A stretch of 64,000 bases of DNA from Pelodera strongyloides (lineage: Eukaryota > Nematoda > Chromadorea > Rhabditida > Rhabditidae). The DNA lies in the NCBI GenBank assembly GCA_036852015.1, contig JAANDG010000253.1, positions 62,001 through 126,000 on the forward strand, written 5' to 3'. The position numbers were made by a program, and so were the translations under genes. Every line of letters starts with the position of its first letter. Positions within the stretch are counted from its first letter, which is position 1. Shown here piece by piece: positions 25,110-53,800 of the stretch. Under the pieces are notes generated by a model. The model did not search any database and was not told the origin of the DNA. It worked only from the letters and a program-made list of their open reading frames with translations.

Positions 25110-28100
25110 CAACCTTTGATCGGGTCATAGGTAATGTTTCCGGGATGGCAATCGCGAACGTGTATTTGCCGACTTTCCTTTCGAAAAGCCAATCCCGAAC
25201 CGCAAAGGAAAGAAACGCAATCAGAGTGTCGTATATAGTTTTTTTGCCGAAGTTTGGACGTGTCGTCATGTCCCAGGCTCATATACTTATTAAAATATTT
25301 GCTGATCATTAATCACATATTCCAGAAATATCTGTACCGTAAATTAGGCTAAAACACCTGTCCGAAAAATATTCTATTAGTCCCTAAATTGGGAAATTGT
25401 CAATGATATGTACCTACTGTACTGGGTGGCACATTGCAAAAAGGAATACGTAATCATATAGTACATTTATGTTGTTTCCAAGTATGGTGAAAATTTACAG
25501 TATTTTGGAATAACACGAGCATATTTTTTTTATTTTTTTCCTATTATATATGCAAGTTTCGTGCAGAGATACGGTACTACGGACAGAATCACACCTAATT
25601 TTTTTGCTACTTGGAAACCCCATTGGCTTACTCGATGTGGCAAATCCCGGTACTATTGATAGGATTCAACAGATGTGCAACTACTGTAAGCACTAGCATA
25701 TAATATAACAAACTTTCTTTAGGAATCCTTTTGGCATAACGACGTGTCTGTGTACAAAGGTCCACCTTGCGGCCCGGCAGTCAATTGCGGAGGTCACGGA
25801 ATCTGCATACCGCGTGCTGATAAATACACATGCAAATGTGACGAAGGATTTACTGGAGACAATTGTGAATCGGGTGAGAGTCGATGTTTCTACAGTGTGC
25901 AGAATGTTTAGACTTAGGCTTAGGCTTAGACTTAGGCTTAGGCTTAGGCCTAGGCTTAGGCTTAGGCCTAGGCTTGTTAGATGTATGCGCATATGGTGTG
26001 TGACAGGATAAACGGTATACTCCTGACGACAACTCAATTGGTCAGTGTTCGATTCGTATTTTTGAGACTTTTCGGGACTATTCCGCTTTCATTCTAACAT
26101 AACTACTGTTCCTGGTAATTGTTTTCGGCGGATGCCAGTTCTGCCCATCGTCATTGTCTAATTAACACTGCACTCACGACGGTGTTGTTTTTAGAGGGCA
26201 ACAAGTACATATTCTTTTTTCGTACTTCGAAACGGATTTCGACTGCTTTTTGCTCAGGCTCAGGCTTAGGCTTAGGCTCAGGGCTCAGGCTCAGGCTTAG
26301 GCTCAGGCTCAGGCTTAGGCTTAGGCTTAGGCTTAACATTGCACTTTTCCGTTGGTAGTTTCTCCCGCCGAAACAGATTGCGACTGTTTTTTTTCTTTGC
26401 TTATTTCCATTCTCAACGCAACATTATTTGCAATTTTGTCATTTGCTGCCACAATACCTAAAATGACCTCTTGACACGAAAAAAATAGGAAAGCAAAAAC
26501 GTCGGTCCGGTGTTAATTGCCCTCTTGGAAACAACAACGGCGTGATTGTCCGCGTTAATTAGACTGGGTTGGGGTGGAATTGGGGCAATTGCATCTGTCA
26601 TTAGCAGTCACAGGAAGGATTGAAAGACCCAGAGGATTAAACAGGGACCTGGTCAAAATAGTATAGCTATTTGTGGTGGTGGAGGGTCATCATCACTGAT
26701 GCAACTCCGACGATGCGCCTAGTAAAAAATATCCCCCAGAATGCGCGGGGGAACATGAGCGTGCGAAAACGTGTACAGTTCAAGCTGGCGCTTCACTAGC
26801 ACTCCTTTACGAGAATGTGCCACAGGTTGCGCCAGAAGTGAGCAGTAGGTTCGCGGGCAAATATAGCCTTTCCCGCGCATCTTGATTGGGAAGTCCGTTG
26901 CCTTCATAGGCAATACCCTCGGTTAGCTCACCATCACTCATATAGTTGTCCTTTACGCTTCATGAGAAAACTGTTTTATGTCTTCAAATCTTACGTGTTA
27001 CGGTTCACATAACATGTTCTAATCTGAAAGCGAAGCTACTTGCATCGCATGTCATTAGCAGAAAAAATTCCTGACATCATGCACGTTGCATCCTAACCTG
27101 GAGACCAAAAATATCACATCACACAGCTCATTTCGATAATTGTTAATGTGAAATGACGCCTTTCTAATCTTAAAATGCATTTTTGGATTTTTTCTTCTTA
27201 CTTGAAAAATTGTGAATATTTTGCTATTTCCGAACGACTCATTTAGATAATGAAATCTTTCTTTTTACGGATTTAAAGATGCAAGAACGGATATAGTAAG
27301 AACCTTTCAGAGGGAGAGAGAGAGAGAGAGAAGCAAAAGAGAGGGAGAGAGAGAGAGAGAAATGCTGAGATAAAGGGTAAATAATAGATTAACTGCTCCG
27401 ATTAAGCGGGCCATGGAAATTTGACAAGTCACACAAAAGCACATTGTGGATTCTAGGGCAAAATTGAAAATTCATAGAAATGTTTCCGTAAAGTCGGAAT
27501 TTATGCATGTTCATGTTTTGGTATTCCACTGTTTTTGGTGGGTATATTCCATTGGGAGACTGGTATTCGAAATGACCCGGCCCGTTGGGTGCCAAATCCA
27601 AGTAGTGTTCCCTGGTGTCAAAGTCAAATTTCCATTTGTGCTCTACTTGTTCCAATGTACTGATCGTAAAATAATTCGTAAAGTATTCCTCTCACAAAAA
27701 AAAAAAAAAAAAAAAAAAACAAGAAAATATGTGAACAATGTATGAGAAATATCAGTGAAATCAGGATATGCGCAAACGTAGAAGAACTCATTAAAAAAAT
27801 ATATATGCAAAAATTCAAAAAGGCGAAAAAAGGTGTCAGAAGAACTGACTAGATTCAGTGTTTGTGTTTGAGTGAGTGAACCTGCCGGTTTTTTATATGG
27901 ATCTACCTTTATTAGAAGCCAGAAGCGTTAAAATGAAGATATAAGCAAGGAAAAAAGTCCCTAACCCTAAATCGATAAGAAGAAAGAAATACACTTAGAT
28001 CTCGTGAGCCTCCTCCTTTAACATGAGGAGCCGCTACCTAAGGGAGCCTTAGCTAGTTATAAGCTTGACCCACATTTCAGAAGGCAAATCTTCAGCCTTC

Positions 28101-29133
28101 TCCGCCGTGCGCCTTGATGGAAAGATCGAGTACGCGTATTTGAATCAAGGATTCAACAGGTTGGCTTATTTTGAACTTACGTTCGTATGGTTCTAAACTT
28201 ACACCTTAAAATTTATCTCACAATTACTTACACAATTAACAATCTTGTTTATTCTGTTAGAAAACCATCTTTAATGCTTTTCTTTTTTCAGCACGGACAG
28301 TTCGAAGAGTTCCGTCTTGTCGATTTCTTTCAAAACTTCTCAACTGCAAGGCATTCTGTTATGGGAAGGTACGTTAAACCGCTGAGGCCATTTTCACCAC
28401 TCAATTCCCCATTGGTACTTCCCTGACTTTTTCTTTGCGTGTCTCACATTAGAATGCTATTTTCTGCCCCAGGGAATATTTCCCCGAGGGAATCGGAGTG
28501 GTGAATATGGCCTCTGGTAATCGATTATGTACAAATGTATTTTCACTCCGAAATTCAACGTTGAACTACACGTGTTCAATCCAGAAGGGTGAATTTTATT
28601 CGCAGAGCGAAAGTTCCGAACCTATTCTAAAATGCATACCTGTCATGTTAGGATCAACTAGTTTCTAGTTCAATTTCAAAAGGGTGACGTTTCTAGCACT
28701 CTGCATCTCTCACCAGCAGATTATGTCTCCTCTCTCTCACATTATATTATATTTTATTTTCAAGGGAGTTCCAATTCAGGGTTTTGCTTATGACATGTTC
28801 CGCAGAGGTCCTGAGCACAGGCGACGAGTTCCCGGTGACAAATTGCTCGACATCTTCGGGCTAGGGCCAGGAGGCGTCGAGCAATTTTTATTGAAGCTTG
28901 CACAGTTTGTTCATTTCTAGGTCCATGGAGTCAACGTGGCGAGGGAGATTTCCTTGTCCTATATCTAAGAGCGGGACACTTGTACTTTGGAGTGAATCTC
29001 GGAAACGATCTCAAAATCAAATCGGTTGCCGTTGACGGATTTGTGTCCGATGGGAAATGGCACCGGATTACCTTGGAGAGGTATTGTAGGAGAATGACTA
29101 GAACTAGATAGATAGAGCGCTTGAAGAGCGAGA

Positions 29134-29167
<34 letters not shown>

Positions 29168-29842
29168 GAGAGAGACAGTATCAGGGAAATGAGACTCATG
29201 CAGTGTTAAATTTCATCATCAAAGTTTCAGGTTGGAGCGTAGGATCAAACTCTCGCTTGATGAAGTACCTGAGATTAAAGTGTTAACTACTCCGGGAAGC
29301 ACCGAGCTAAACTCCAATGGATTGGTTTATGTTGGTGAGTTCAGCAGAGTTTAAATTGATAAATAACCCTTCGTCGTTGAGTGGAGAATAGAGACGTGCT
29401 GAGATAAAGAAATACAGAATACGAGAGAGATGGAGGGGGGGGGAGATAGAGAGACACAAAGAGATAGAGAGAGAGACTCAGTTTAAGAGAGTCACTAACA
29501 GATCAAGAGAGAAAAGAGATAGAGAGAGAGACAGTTTAAGAGAGTCACTAACAGATCAAGAGAGAAAAGAGATAGAGAGAGAGACAGTTTAAGAGAGTCA
29601 CTAACAGATCAAGAGAGAAAAGAGAGAGAGAGAGAGAGACTCAGTTTAAGAGAGTCACAGAGATAGAGAGAGACTAAGTTTACTACGTTGCAGGCGGTCG
29701 TCAGTCCTTACCTTCAACAATTCCCGTTCGTGAACCTTTTATCGGATGTGTGAAGAACTTATTAATTAACGAGTATCAGATGAGTCTCCGCGATGACAGC
29801 ATAGGCCTTCAGATACCACAGCTATGCCATGAACGATTGTAG
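454..29842 (+). CDS. agr-1: agrin, heparan sulfate proteoglycan core protein (5' partial)
   Basis: This is a secreted basement-membrane proteoglycan. In vertebrates it organises the neuromuscular junction through dystroglycan and LRP4/MuSK. Exons: 454-489 (weak), 729-780, 1507-1664, 3469-3530, 3950-4130, 4419-4548, 4835-4917, 5186-5313, 5479-5569, 5782-5891, 6264-6366, 6607-6737, 6890-7001, 7286-7385, 7775-7902, 8362-8583, 9075-9138, 9430-9524, 9619-9676, 9907-10014, 10259-10362, 10688-10816, 11005-11120, 11507-11693, 11900-11985, 13185-13282, 14515-14688, 15053-15144, 15366-15523, 15859-15921, 16241-16330, 16395-16547, 19165-19323, 25723-25873, 28081-28159, 28292-28368, 28921-29080, 29231-29334, 29694-29842. 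From 729 on, every phase joins and the total is divisible by three, giving about 1480 residues to the TAG at 29840. The module order is that of agrin. I do not see a signal peptide or the start codon, so these should lie upstream. No full SEA domain was found. Confidence 0.93.
1328..1440 (+). repeat. Dispersed repeat, copy 1
   Basis: A segment of about 110 bp containing CTATGACATGTTCCGCAGAG and GACAAATTGCTCGACGTCTT. It recurs on the minus strand at about 22278-22432 and on the plus strand at 28764-28885. Copies 1 and 2 share a longer left part (CGCTTCAAGAGC / CGTTTCAAGAGC). It ends 66 bp before the agrin exon at 1507. It is not a known RNA or element to me. Confidence 0.7.
2555..2670. repeat. 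GA-rich microsatellite
   Basis: Interrupted GA/GGA repeats (GAGAGAGAGACGG and similar) lie in the intron before Kazal 2. Similar tracts occur at 23925-23960, 25065-25110, 27308-27360, 29125-29175, 36940-37018, 50738-50800, 51945-52030 and 54000-54065. They create fake Ser-Leu or Arg-Glu ORFs. Confidence 0.9.
9075..10014 (+). other. agr-1: Agrin laminin-EGF (LE) modules 1 and 2
   Basis: Two laminin-type EGF modules are inserted between Kazal 8 and Kazal 9, the diagnostic agrin position. LE1 (9075-9138 plus 9430-9524) begins C-Q-C-N and continues with CRPGVGGTKCDHCLPGFWG. LE2 (9619-9676 plus 9907-10014) begins C-G-C-S and continues CECLPGVKGDKCEQCDPGF. Each is split at the same place, after the STGR/PSGQCR segment, with phase 2 donors. 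The second LE exon runs a few residues past the module to a GT donor at 10015. Confidence 0.92.
10259..11693 (+). other. agr-1: Agrin Kazal module 9, linker and EGF-like segment
   Basis: Kazal 9 is encoded by 10259-10362 (RTCSEHKCHHGAKC...) and 10688-10816 (MTVCGTDGSTYDNYC...). A basic, cysteine-poor linker follows (11005-11120), then exon 11507-11693, which contains SKC...GQCQCGPNT...GVC and resembles a degenerate EGF with five visible cysteines. Vertebrate agrin has a SEA domain here. The residues between Kazal 9 and the EGF-like part number only about 60, too few for a full SEA domain, so it is either absent or lies on an exon I missed between 11121 and 11506. The acceptor before 11507 (TTTTTCTCCAG) is strong and in phase. 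Confidence 0.75.
12044..12076 (+). repeat. Interstitial telomeric TTAGGC repeat
   Basis: Five or so units of (T)TAGGC/TAGGCC occur in the first LG1 intron of agrin. TTAGGC is the nematode telomere unit. Other arrays are at 20231-20267, 25909-25976, 26253-26335 and 50165-50208. Confidence 0.85.
12398..12470 (+). ncRNA. tRNA-like sequence, probably a tRNA pseudogene or SINE head
   Basis: An A-box-like TAGCCGAGTGGTAGCGC is followed at normal spacing by a B-box-like GGTTCGACC. The acceptor arms do not pair, and the T stem is mispaired, so this is unlikely to be a working tRNA. It sits just upstream of a palindromic MITE in an agrin intron. A tRNA-derived SINE or degenerate tRNA copy is the best reading. 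Confidence 0.45.
12524..12981. mobile_element. Palindromic MITE (AGGGAGAGGCCC termini), TTAA flanked
   Basis: The ends read TTAAAGGGAGAGGCCCACG and its inverse CGTGGGCGTCTCCCTTTAA. Inner sequences are also inverted (the GCAAACAGTTCGAGCAGGTA region against its complement near 12838), so the element can fold over nearly its whole length. TTAA is present at both borders. It resembles the AGGGACGGGCCC family at 21715, 46440 and 58907. Confidence 0.85.
13888..14051. mobile_element. Palindromic MITE-like element
   Basis: An inverted repeat whose arms include GTATTGTACCTACTTTGG against CCAAGGTAGGCACAATA and GTATGTATCCTATTGTG against CATAGGATACATAC. The left end starts at TTAA. It shares ATGCAAATTTTCCAA with the element at 49299-49469, so the two may be related. 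It lies in an agrin LG1 intron. Confidence 0.7.
15366..19323 (+). other. agr-1: Short Cys-rich segment and agrin laminin G domain 2
   Basis: Exon 15366-15523 starts with DLCECGQPC, a remnant-sized EGF-like segment, then a Pro-rich spacer and the first LG2 strand (VEFNGNAHIAFP). LG2 continues on 15859-15921 (RPRSADGLVFYWGS), 16241-16330 (FLALYLVASQPHFFWNLGSG), 16395-16547 (HKWSTVSFGRDLRNGTIQVD) and 19165-19323 (LYLGGTPSD... FEGAVQFLSINEK). At the end of the fourth piece the obvious GTAGGC donor (16336) breaks the frame of the next exon. The GTCAAG donor at 16331 keeps it, so I used that one. The last LG2 exon follows a 2.6-kb intron. Confidence 0.87.
18885..19046 (+). repeat. 15-bp minisatellite (TACTTTGGTGTACGG)
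   Basis: About ten copies of a 15-bp unit TACTTTGGTGTACGG occur with small variants, ending about 120 bp before the agrin exon at 19165. The unit is a multiple of three, so all frames stay open and give repeated YFGVR or LVYGT ORFs that are not genes. Confidence 0.92.
19402..19729. mobile_element. Palindromic MITE-like element
   Basis: Left TTAAAGGGAATATGTAGCCC pairs with right GGGCCTACATATTCTCTTGA. Inner arms AAAATGAATTACAAAGTTCG and CGAACTGTAATTCGTTTTC also pair. It lies directly behind the last LG2 exon of agrin. The right TTAA is degraded to TTGAA. Confidence 0.75.
20320..23763 (-). CDS. predicted small secreted peptide, nested antisense in agrin intron
   Basis: Three minus-strand exons join in phase: 23691-23763 (ATG, ends G), 20916-20982 (starts AC, ends AG) and 20320-20383 (starts A, stop TGA). 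The product is 67 residues. The first exon encodes a signal peptide, MNVLAAVYLLIIALATVTTA, with a plausible cleavage after TTA. Then comes an acidic spacer (DAGDDYVAIEDAMP), a dibasic KR, and a basic tail NYQHIWRKWQRGG...SKLRR. Donors GTAAGT and GTTAGT and acceptors TATTCAG and ATTTTAG are good. The layout resembles a neuropeptide or peptide-hormone precursor, but I do not recognise the family. The third exon is the least certain. The gene lies wholly inside the agrin intron 19324-25722. Confidence 0.5.
21539..21718. mobile_element. CCGGCCGG palindromic MITE, copy A
   Basis: TTAAAGAGAAATACCGGCCG at the left and CCGGCCGGTCTTTCGC...TTAA at the right, with inverted GAATTCTTACGTATTTATGC against GCATAAGAATGC inside. 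It abuts the next MITE and shares the TTAA at 21715-21718 with it. Confidence 0.88.
21715..22164. mobile_element. AGGGACGGGCCC palindromic MITE, copy A
   Basis: The left end TTAAAGGGACGGGCCCATCA and right end TGATGGGCCCGTCCCTTTAA are perfect inverses, and the arms continue through TAAACCTATAGTTTGCATG and TTATAATATATGTACACTAA. An inner inverted pair (GTATACCGTAGAAGAC) makes a nearly complete 450-bp palindrome. TTAA at both borders fits a TTAA target duplication. No transposase is encoded. Confidence 0.9.
22278..22432 (-). repeat. Dispersed repeat, copy 2
   Basis: The reverse complement carries CTTATGACATGTTCCGCAGA and GACAAATTGCTCGACGTCTT. It matches copy 1 (1328-1440) and copy 3 (28764-28885). 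It lies in the agrin intron next to MITEs. Confidence 0.7.
22782..22964. mobile_element. CCGGCCGG palindromic MITE, copy B
   Basis: TTAAAGCAAAATACCGGCCG at the left and CCGGCCCGTTTTTCGCTTTA at the right, bordered by TTAA. The core has the family's AT-rich inverted GCATAAGC-type segments. Confidence 0.88.
23112..23183. repeat. Hairpin with GGCCTACA arms
   Basis: TGCGGCCTACA at the left and TGTAGGCCGCG at the right enclose GGGCCC and GTGGGCC inverted motifs. This could be a small terminal-inverted-repeat remnant. No further copy was noticed in the window. Confidence 0.5.
25909..25976 (+). repeat. Interstitial telomeric TTAGGC array
   Basis: About eleven TTAGGC-like units, some TTAGAC or CTAGGC, start 36 bp behind the donor of the agrin EGF exon. 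The ORFs of alternating Leu-Arg or Lys-Pro here are translations of the repeat. Confidence 0.92.
26253..26335 (+). repeat. Interstitial telomeric array with TCAGGC variants
   Basis: About fourteen units alternate TTAGGC and TCAGGC. The array is on the same strand as, and 280 bp from, the array at 25909. Confidence 0.9.
28764..28885 (+). repeat. Dispersed repeat, copy 3
   Basis: Contains GCTTATGACATGTTCCGCAG and GACAAATTGCTCGACATCTT, then CGGGCTAGGGCCAGGAGG. It ends about 36 bp upstream of the LG3 exon at 28921. See copies 1 and 2. Confidence 0.7.
29430..29680. repeat. GA-rich tandem repeat of about 60 bp
   Basis: Three to four imperfect copies of a unit with CAGTTTAAGAGAGTCACTAA and CAGATCAAGAGAGAAAAGAG fill the last agrin intron up to the acceptor at 29693. 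Confidence 0.85.
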
Positions 29843-31437
29843 ACTTGTAGGAGTGAATGTCGATTTTTACAAAAAATATTAATATTTTATGTTTTCTAGA
29901 CACTGTTAAAGCATCCCCGCTAGTGAAACAATGCAGTACATTATTAGGGACTAGCACGAGTTAACCTTCATCTGCGTCACTTTTAACCTAGTGTCGTATT
30001 TATTTGACTGTGTATTGTAAAACTCTGTACGACCATGAGCAAAACTTCCATAATAAAAGGCGCCACCAAATGTACAATAATTGATTTTGAAACAGATCAT
30101 TGTTAGACTCAAGTAGTTAGAGGAACAACTAAATGAGCGATTATCGATTTTTGTTGTTAAATTGATCACTATTCTGTAGCCATGTCCATGCAATTATGCA
30201 CTGTACACTCTATATTAGCTTCTATGCTACAATAATTTATCAATAATTCTTTGATTGTGATCCTACGTTTCAATTATAAACTAAAGGTGCCGATTTGAGA
30301 GTAACAACACTGCAAGTTTCTCAATCGTGTCAGATGTTTTGAACTTTGTTCATTTGTGGAACCTATTTATTTACTTTTCGTCATGCACAATTTTGCTTGA
30401 AATTTTTCTTTCTTCACTTGATGATACCAGTGATTTCCCTTAAAAAGATATCTTTCTCAATTTCCTACAATTTACTGCAGTTCTCGAAAGTCAGCATCAT
30501 CTTTTGTTCTTGAGCCTGATCTTTCTTGTGTAAATATCTGCATTAGAAAACCTATACTATGTTACCGCTTTCGACTTGCTTGTTTATGTTCAAATTTGCT
30601 CGATGTTATAAACTATAAAGAAAAGGTGTTACAGTAGTTTTTTATTTGGCTGCGGGCGATTGCGATAGAATATTCGTGAAAAAAATGATGAACAACAAAT
30701 TTAATAGGAAGAAAGGAAAGAATACAAGTAAACAATTTCATAATAAGCTAGTCCCGATATGGAGAAATGGCTTTTATTTTTGCAAAATGTAAAACCAAAA
30801 TAGCTTGCCAAATCTCAAACCGAAGAAAAATAGTAAAGGGATTTCAATGCTGGCACACTCAACTGAACTGACCCCTCTAAAACTTTTTTTCGCCGCCATG
30901 TATTTACCTTTAATTAAAAGAGACTAATTGTAAGATTGGGAAAGGTAAGCAAACTCATGGGTTTGGCCAAAGCTGGTATGCTGGTAGTAATAATATGTAC
31001 AGTTCAAAGATTTAGCTATATTGCGAGATCAGCTTCGGAGACAATAATTGATTTGAGATCTTCAATTACAGCGTATAAAAAATGGAGCTTGTGAAAAATC
31101 ATCTACAAATACAGTTCTAGAAACACTACGTTGCGAGGATACCAATTATTGAAATCACAAAACTTACAGCAAAATAACAAGCATAAAGCACGTGGTCAAA
31201 CAATTGCATAAATTACCGCCCTTTAGGGAAATATGCTTTCTAAAATTTGTAAGTTTTAAAAGTTACGCTACACATCTAGCACTCTAGCTACCCTTTTCCT
31301 ACAATAAATTAGTGAATAACTAAAATCTAGAAATAAGTTTAGGTCAAAAAAGGAAAGCAAATTTTCGCTCTAACCGTAAAGAATACACAATATCTTCATA
31401 ATAACACTGTAAGTACCGGAATTAGTAACATACACCT
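29843..31437. other. Convergent intergenic region / 3' UTRs
   Basis: About 1.6 kb separates the agrin stop (plus) and the kinesin stop (minus). AATAAA at 30052 (plus) and TTTATT at 30773 (minus AATAAA) are candidate polyadenylation signals. I see no further gene. Confidence 0.6.
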
Positions 31438-50433
<18,996 letters not shown>

Positions 50434-50738
50434 GATGATGTTGTTCTAGCTTAGCGATTTATCGATTGCTCAGTCCAGTTGATAGAAATAGGGGCCAATT
50501 CTTCCCACTAATATGCCCCAATAGGGCACCAACGTTGAAAGAAACGATGAGGACCAGGATTGCTTGATCCTAAATCATTAATCTCTATGAAATATTCAAA
50601 GCATATAGGGCATAGACTCCAAAATAGAACGCATAATCGGGTACTGTATTGCACGAATGTTTCACCAAAGATGGATCGATGAGAGAAAATATTAAAAATT
50701 TTCAATTTTTATTATACTCTTCGAAAGAGCACTAAGCG

Positions 50739-50803
<65 letters not shown>

Positions 50804-53800
50804 TAGGGAAAGCGACTGCCAAACACTTATGACTTATGAGTTACCGCAACTAGTACTTTAACAAAACTGAACTTTAGCATCCGGAGTTTCGCTTATTGGA
50901 GTGGAAAATCTAGGGCAATTGAATCAAAAAGTTATGTGGACGTGGAAGTGTCCAAGTCTAAAGTTACCCCGAAGGTGTCACCCATTTGCGCTTTAATTGG
51001 AATTGGGCGTAAGCGTAAGGAAAGTAAGCCCTTCGTCCTTCTAAATAACGTCACTATTCTGGCTTCTGGCCGTCGTTGTAGGACAATCAACACGAAATTA
51101 CCCGACAAAAAAGGGCGTGAAGAGCTGCCCGAATGCGGTCGTTTTATTGAGGATATTTCGCGGCCAAAAATCAAAATCCGTAATTCGTTGTTTATTGATT
51201 GAGTGTTGGTTCTGATGTCATCATTTGTTCATCAAGCCTCATTAGACTATCGATTACCAATATTTTGCGAATATAGTTTTCACTGATGGGATTTTCTAAT
51301 AGAATGCGGCAAGGCAAGGACTTCTAACGATGCCGATTCATGGTCCAACCACAGCAGTCGATGAGAAAAGATACAGTTAAAAATATATTCATAGTGTAAG
51401 GTAAACCAGGGAACCAGTTGTACGTACCTCCTGATTTTCAATACACATTTGACTTGCGCTATTGTCCGCTCATGAGTTAATTATCCAATTTTCATAAGCA
51501 ATTACCACATTTTCGGATCGTCATTTACTCATTAATGTGGGCGCCAATGGAAATGGAAAGAAGGAAGAAAAGGGTAAATCCATTAGAAGAAGGCATTACC
51601 ACATACAGAGAGGCTGAGAGGTGATAATGGCCATCACGTCATGAGATGTGGCCAGAATTCATAGGGAATTGACTGTATGGTCACAAATTATATTGCATTT
51701 GTAAATGTGATAAAGTCGTAGGCAGATGGCCCACTTGAAATCACTTGAAAAATTTTTTTTTAATATTCACGGCCGGTCTATAGTTATAGTCTATATCTAA
51801 AGATACATATAAAAAGCAGAAATAAAATGTCAATCCTAGGTTTGGGCAACCAAAAGACGAAGTTAGGGAGTTTGTCGAATTGCCGTGGCACTATTACGTG
51901 CGTCTAATTTGTTTTAGTCACAGCATCTTGTGATTGGGAAGCAGAGATAGAGAGTGGAAGAGAGACAGAGACAGAGTCAGAGAGAGACAGACAGAGAAAG
52001 AGAGCGTATGAGAGAGAGAAAGAGAGACTATGTACCAAAAACAGAAAGTGTTCGTAGACGAAATTCATATGGAGGTATCACGAAGACGATGCAGAATGAT
52101 GTGTTTAGCTTCACCCTCTCCTTGGGGGAGGATTCCTGCCAGCTAAACCTCATGTGTTTTACTATTTATTACTTTATTCCTATAAAAGTGTACATCGATA
52201 TTTAGAACAAGAGACAAAACACTCACAGGCTAGACGCTAGACACATCCAATATGTCTAGCTACTTATGTGGTGACTTTTGTCAGTTCGATTACTGTACGT
52301 ATGTAGTGAAAATTGCAGATAGCAAGCACACTTTCTGGCAATATACAACATCTATGTCAGCTATTTCTTTTGAGGGAAATGCAAATTAACCATCATGAAA
52401 CTGGATATCCCCGGCTTTTTCATATAGAAGAGAATTTCTTATGTCGATTTCGCAATTACGCAATTTTTGTTAGGCAAGTCCCGGCAAATATATGACTGAT
52501 TATACCGACAAATAATTGTGTTCTACTATTAGGCAGCGCCAGCATCATACAAACGGTTCAAACTGGTAACTACTTGGAGTTCAACATTTGAAAACTGGCT
52601 GAAACGTATTGCTCATAATCCTGGTACCATCGTGATAACAAGAGGATATTAAGTCCACGTGCGGCACCGATAAAATCAAAACACGCGCATTCTTATGCTT
52701 ATGCAGCAAATGCAACTGTAAATAAATTAGAATAAAAAATTAAGCTAAATTCGAGCAAATTAGCATAAATACGAAAGAATTCGCGTGTCCACCAACCGTT
52801 TCAAAAGCCGGCCGGTATTTCGCGTTGAGGAAAAAGCACAGTAAGAAGAACAAAAAAGGAGCTTTGACTAACCAAAAAGGGCAAAACCCAGTAGCTAGAC
52901 ACCGACGAAGAAAAGGTACGTCCTATTGATAGACATATACATACAAAGATACGAAAAGTATGCCATGGTCCTTTAGTGTTTACATGTGGCTGGGAAAATT
53001 TATTTATTATGTTGTAGTGCATGAATTCATGCGTTCCTATTCCACTTGAAACAATGAACGTCTGTATCTCAAATTGACGGCAGATTACTTAATTAGCGAT
53101 GACGTGCGTGGCAAATAACGACAGAAAAATTGAAGGGAAAAAGTTGGAAAATTCGGCGATTGGTCGGAATTAATGGACGCGGAACGCCTATTTACGACCG
53201 GCCAATTGGAGGGAATTCCGAGAGGATTTCATTAACGAACCACCAACCAAAAATCGATACTTTTGAGAAGTCAGCAAGAAGGGGTCTACCTAAGTCTGCA
53301 TAAGCTTTACGTAACCTCTGTTAATTGAAGTTAGAAATTCCTTACAATTGTTACCGTCATACTGTAACACGGCAACTATTTGATGCTTTAGTTTTCTATA
53401 ACAAGTATTTCTTTTCTAGAAAATTTGTGAAATATTCTTAATGGTGAACTCAACTAAAACTCTAAGCAGAGCACAAAGGCACAAAAAAATGTGGAGAAAA
53501 CACACATCATAAAGAAATTAAACATAGGTAAATGACCTAGTCGCCGAGCCATTTAACAATGCCTAGCCAAAGACGCTAAATGTCCCAGTCGATCTTTGTT
53601 AAGGACATCAGCTGGGCCATGGCCATGGCCAAACTCGGGCTATTGGCGGGCCAATCCCGGACCACGCGCTCGCTAATTTGCATATTTCGTTGGCAAGCAG
53701 TGGGCAGGATCAATGCGGGTGACGTCATCCTATTTTACTCGCAAACAATAAAAGTGGGGGGGGGGGGGGGGGGCGGCCCCACGTAAGAAAGACACAGAGG

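Larger units (their letters stand above)
25723..29842 (+). other. agr-1: Agrin EGF module, laminin G domain 3 and stop
   Basis: Exon 25723-25873 encodes a complete six-cysteine EGF (CGPAVNCGGHGIC...YTCKCDEGFTGDNC). LG3 follows on 28081-28159 (FSAVRLDGKIEYAYL), 28292-28368 (SISFKTSQLQGILLWEG), 28921-29080 (DFLVLYLRAGHLYFGVNLG...GKWHRITLER), 29231-29334 (...LNSNGLVYVGG) and 29694-29842 (PFIGCVKNLLINE, ending at TAG). In vertebrates the alternatively spliced z insert that controls MuSK signalling lies in LG3. I see no small extra exon with good splice sites between 29334 and 29694, which is filled with GA repeats. A possible polyadenylation hexamer AATAAA is at 30052-30057. Confidence 0.92.

Noticed and set aside
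23870..25312. ORFs rich in Arg-Glu or Ser-Leu (23870-24143 and 24860-25312)
   Set aside because: They arise from GA/TC microsatellites.
25814..26358. ORFs made of Leu-Arg, Lys-Pro or Ser-Leu dipeptides on both strands
   Set aside because: They are translations of the TTAGGC arrays in non-stop frames, with no start context or splice support.
50936..51202. 88-residue plus-strand ORF
   Set aside because: No similarity that I recognise and no splice or start support. An equally long minus-strand ORF overlaps it.
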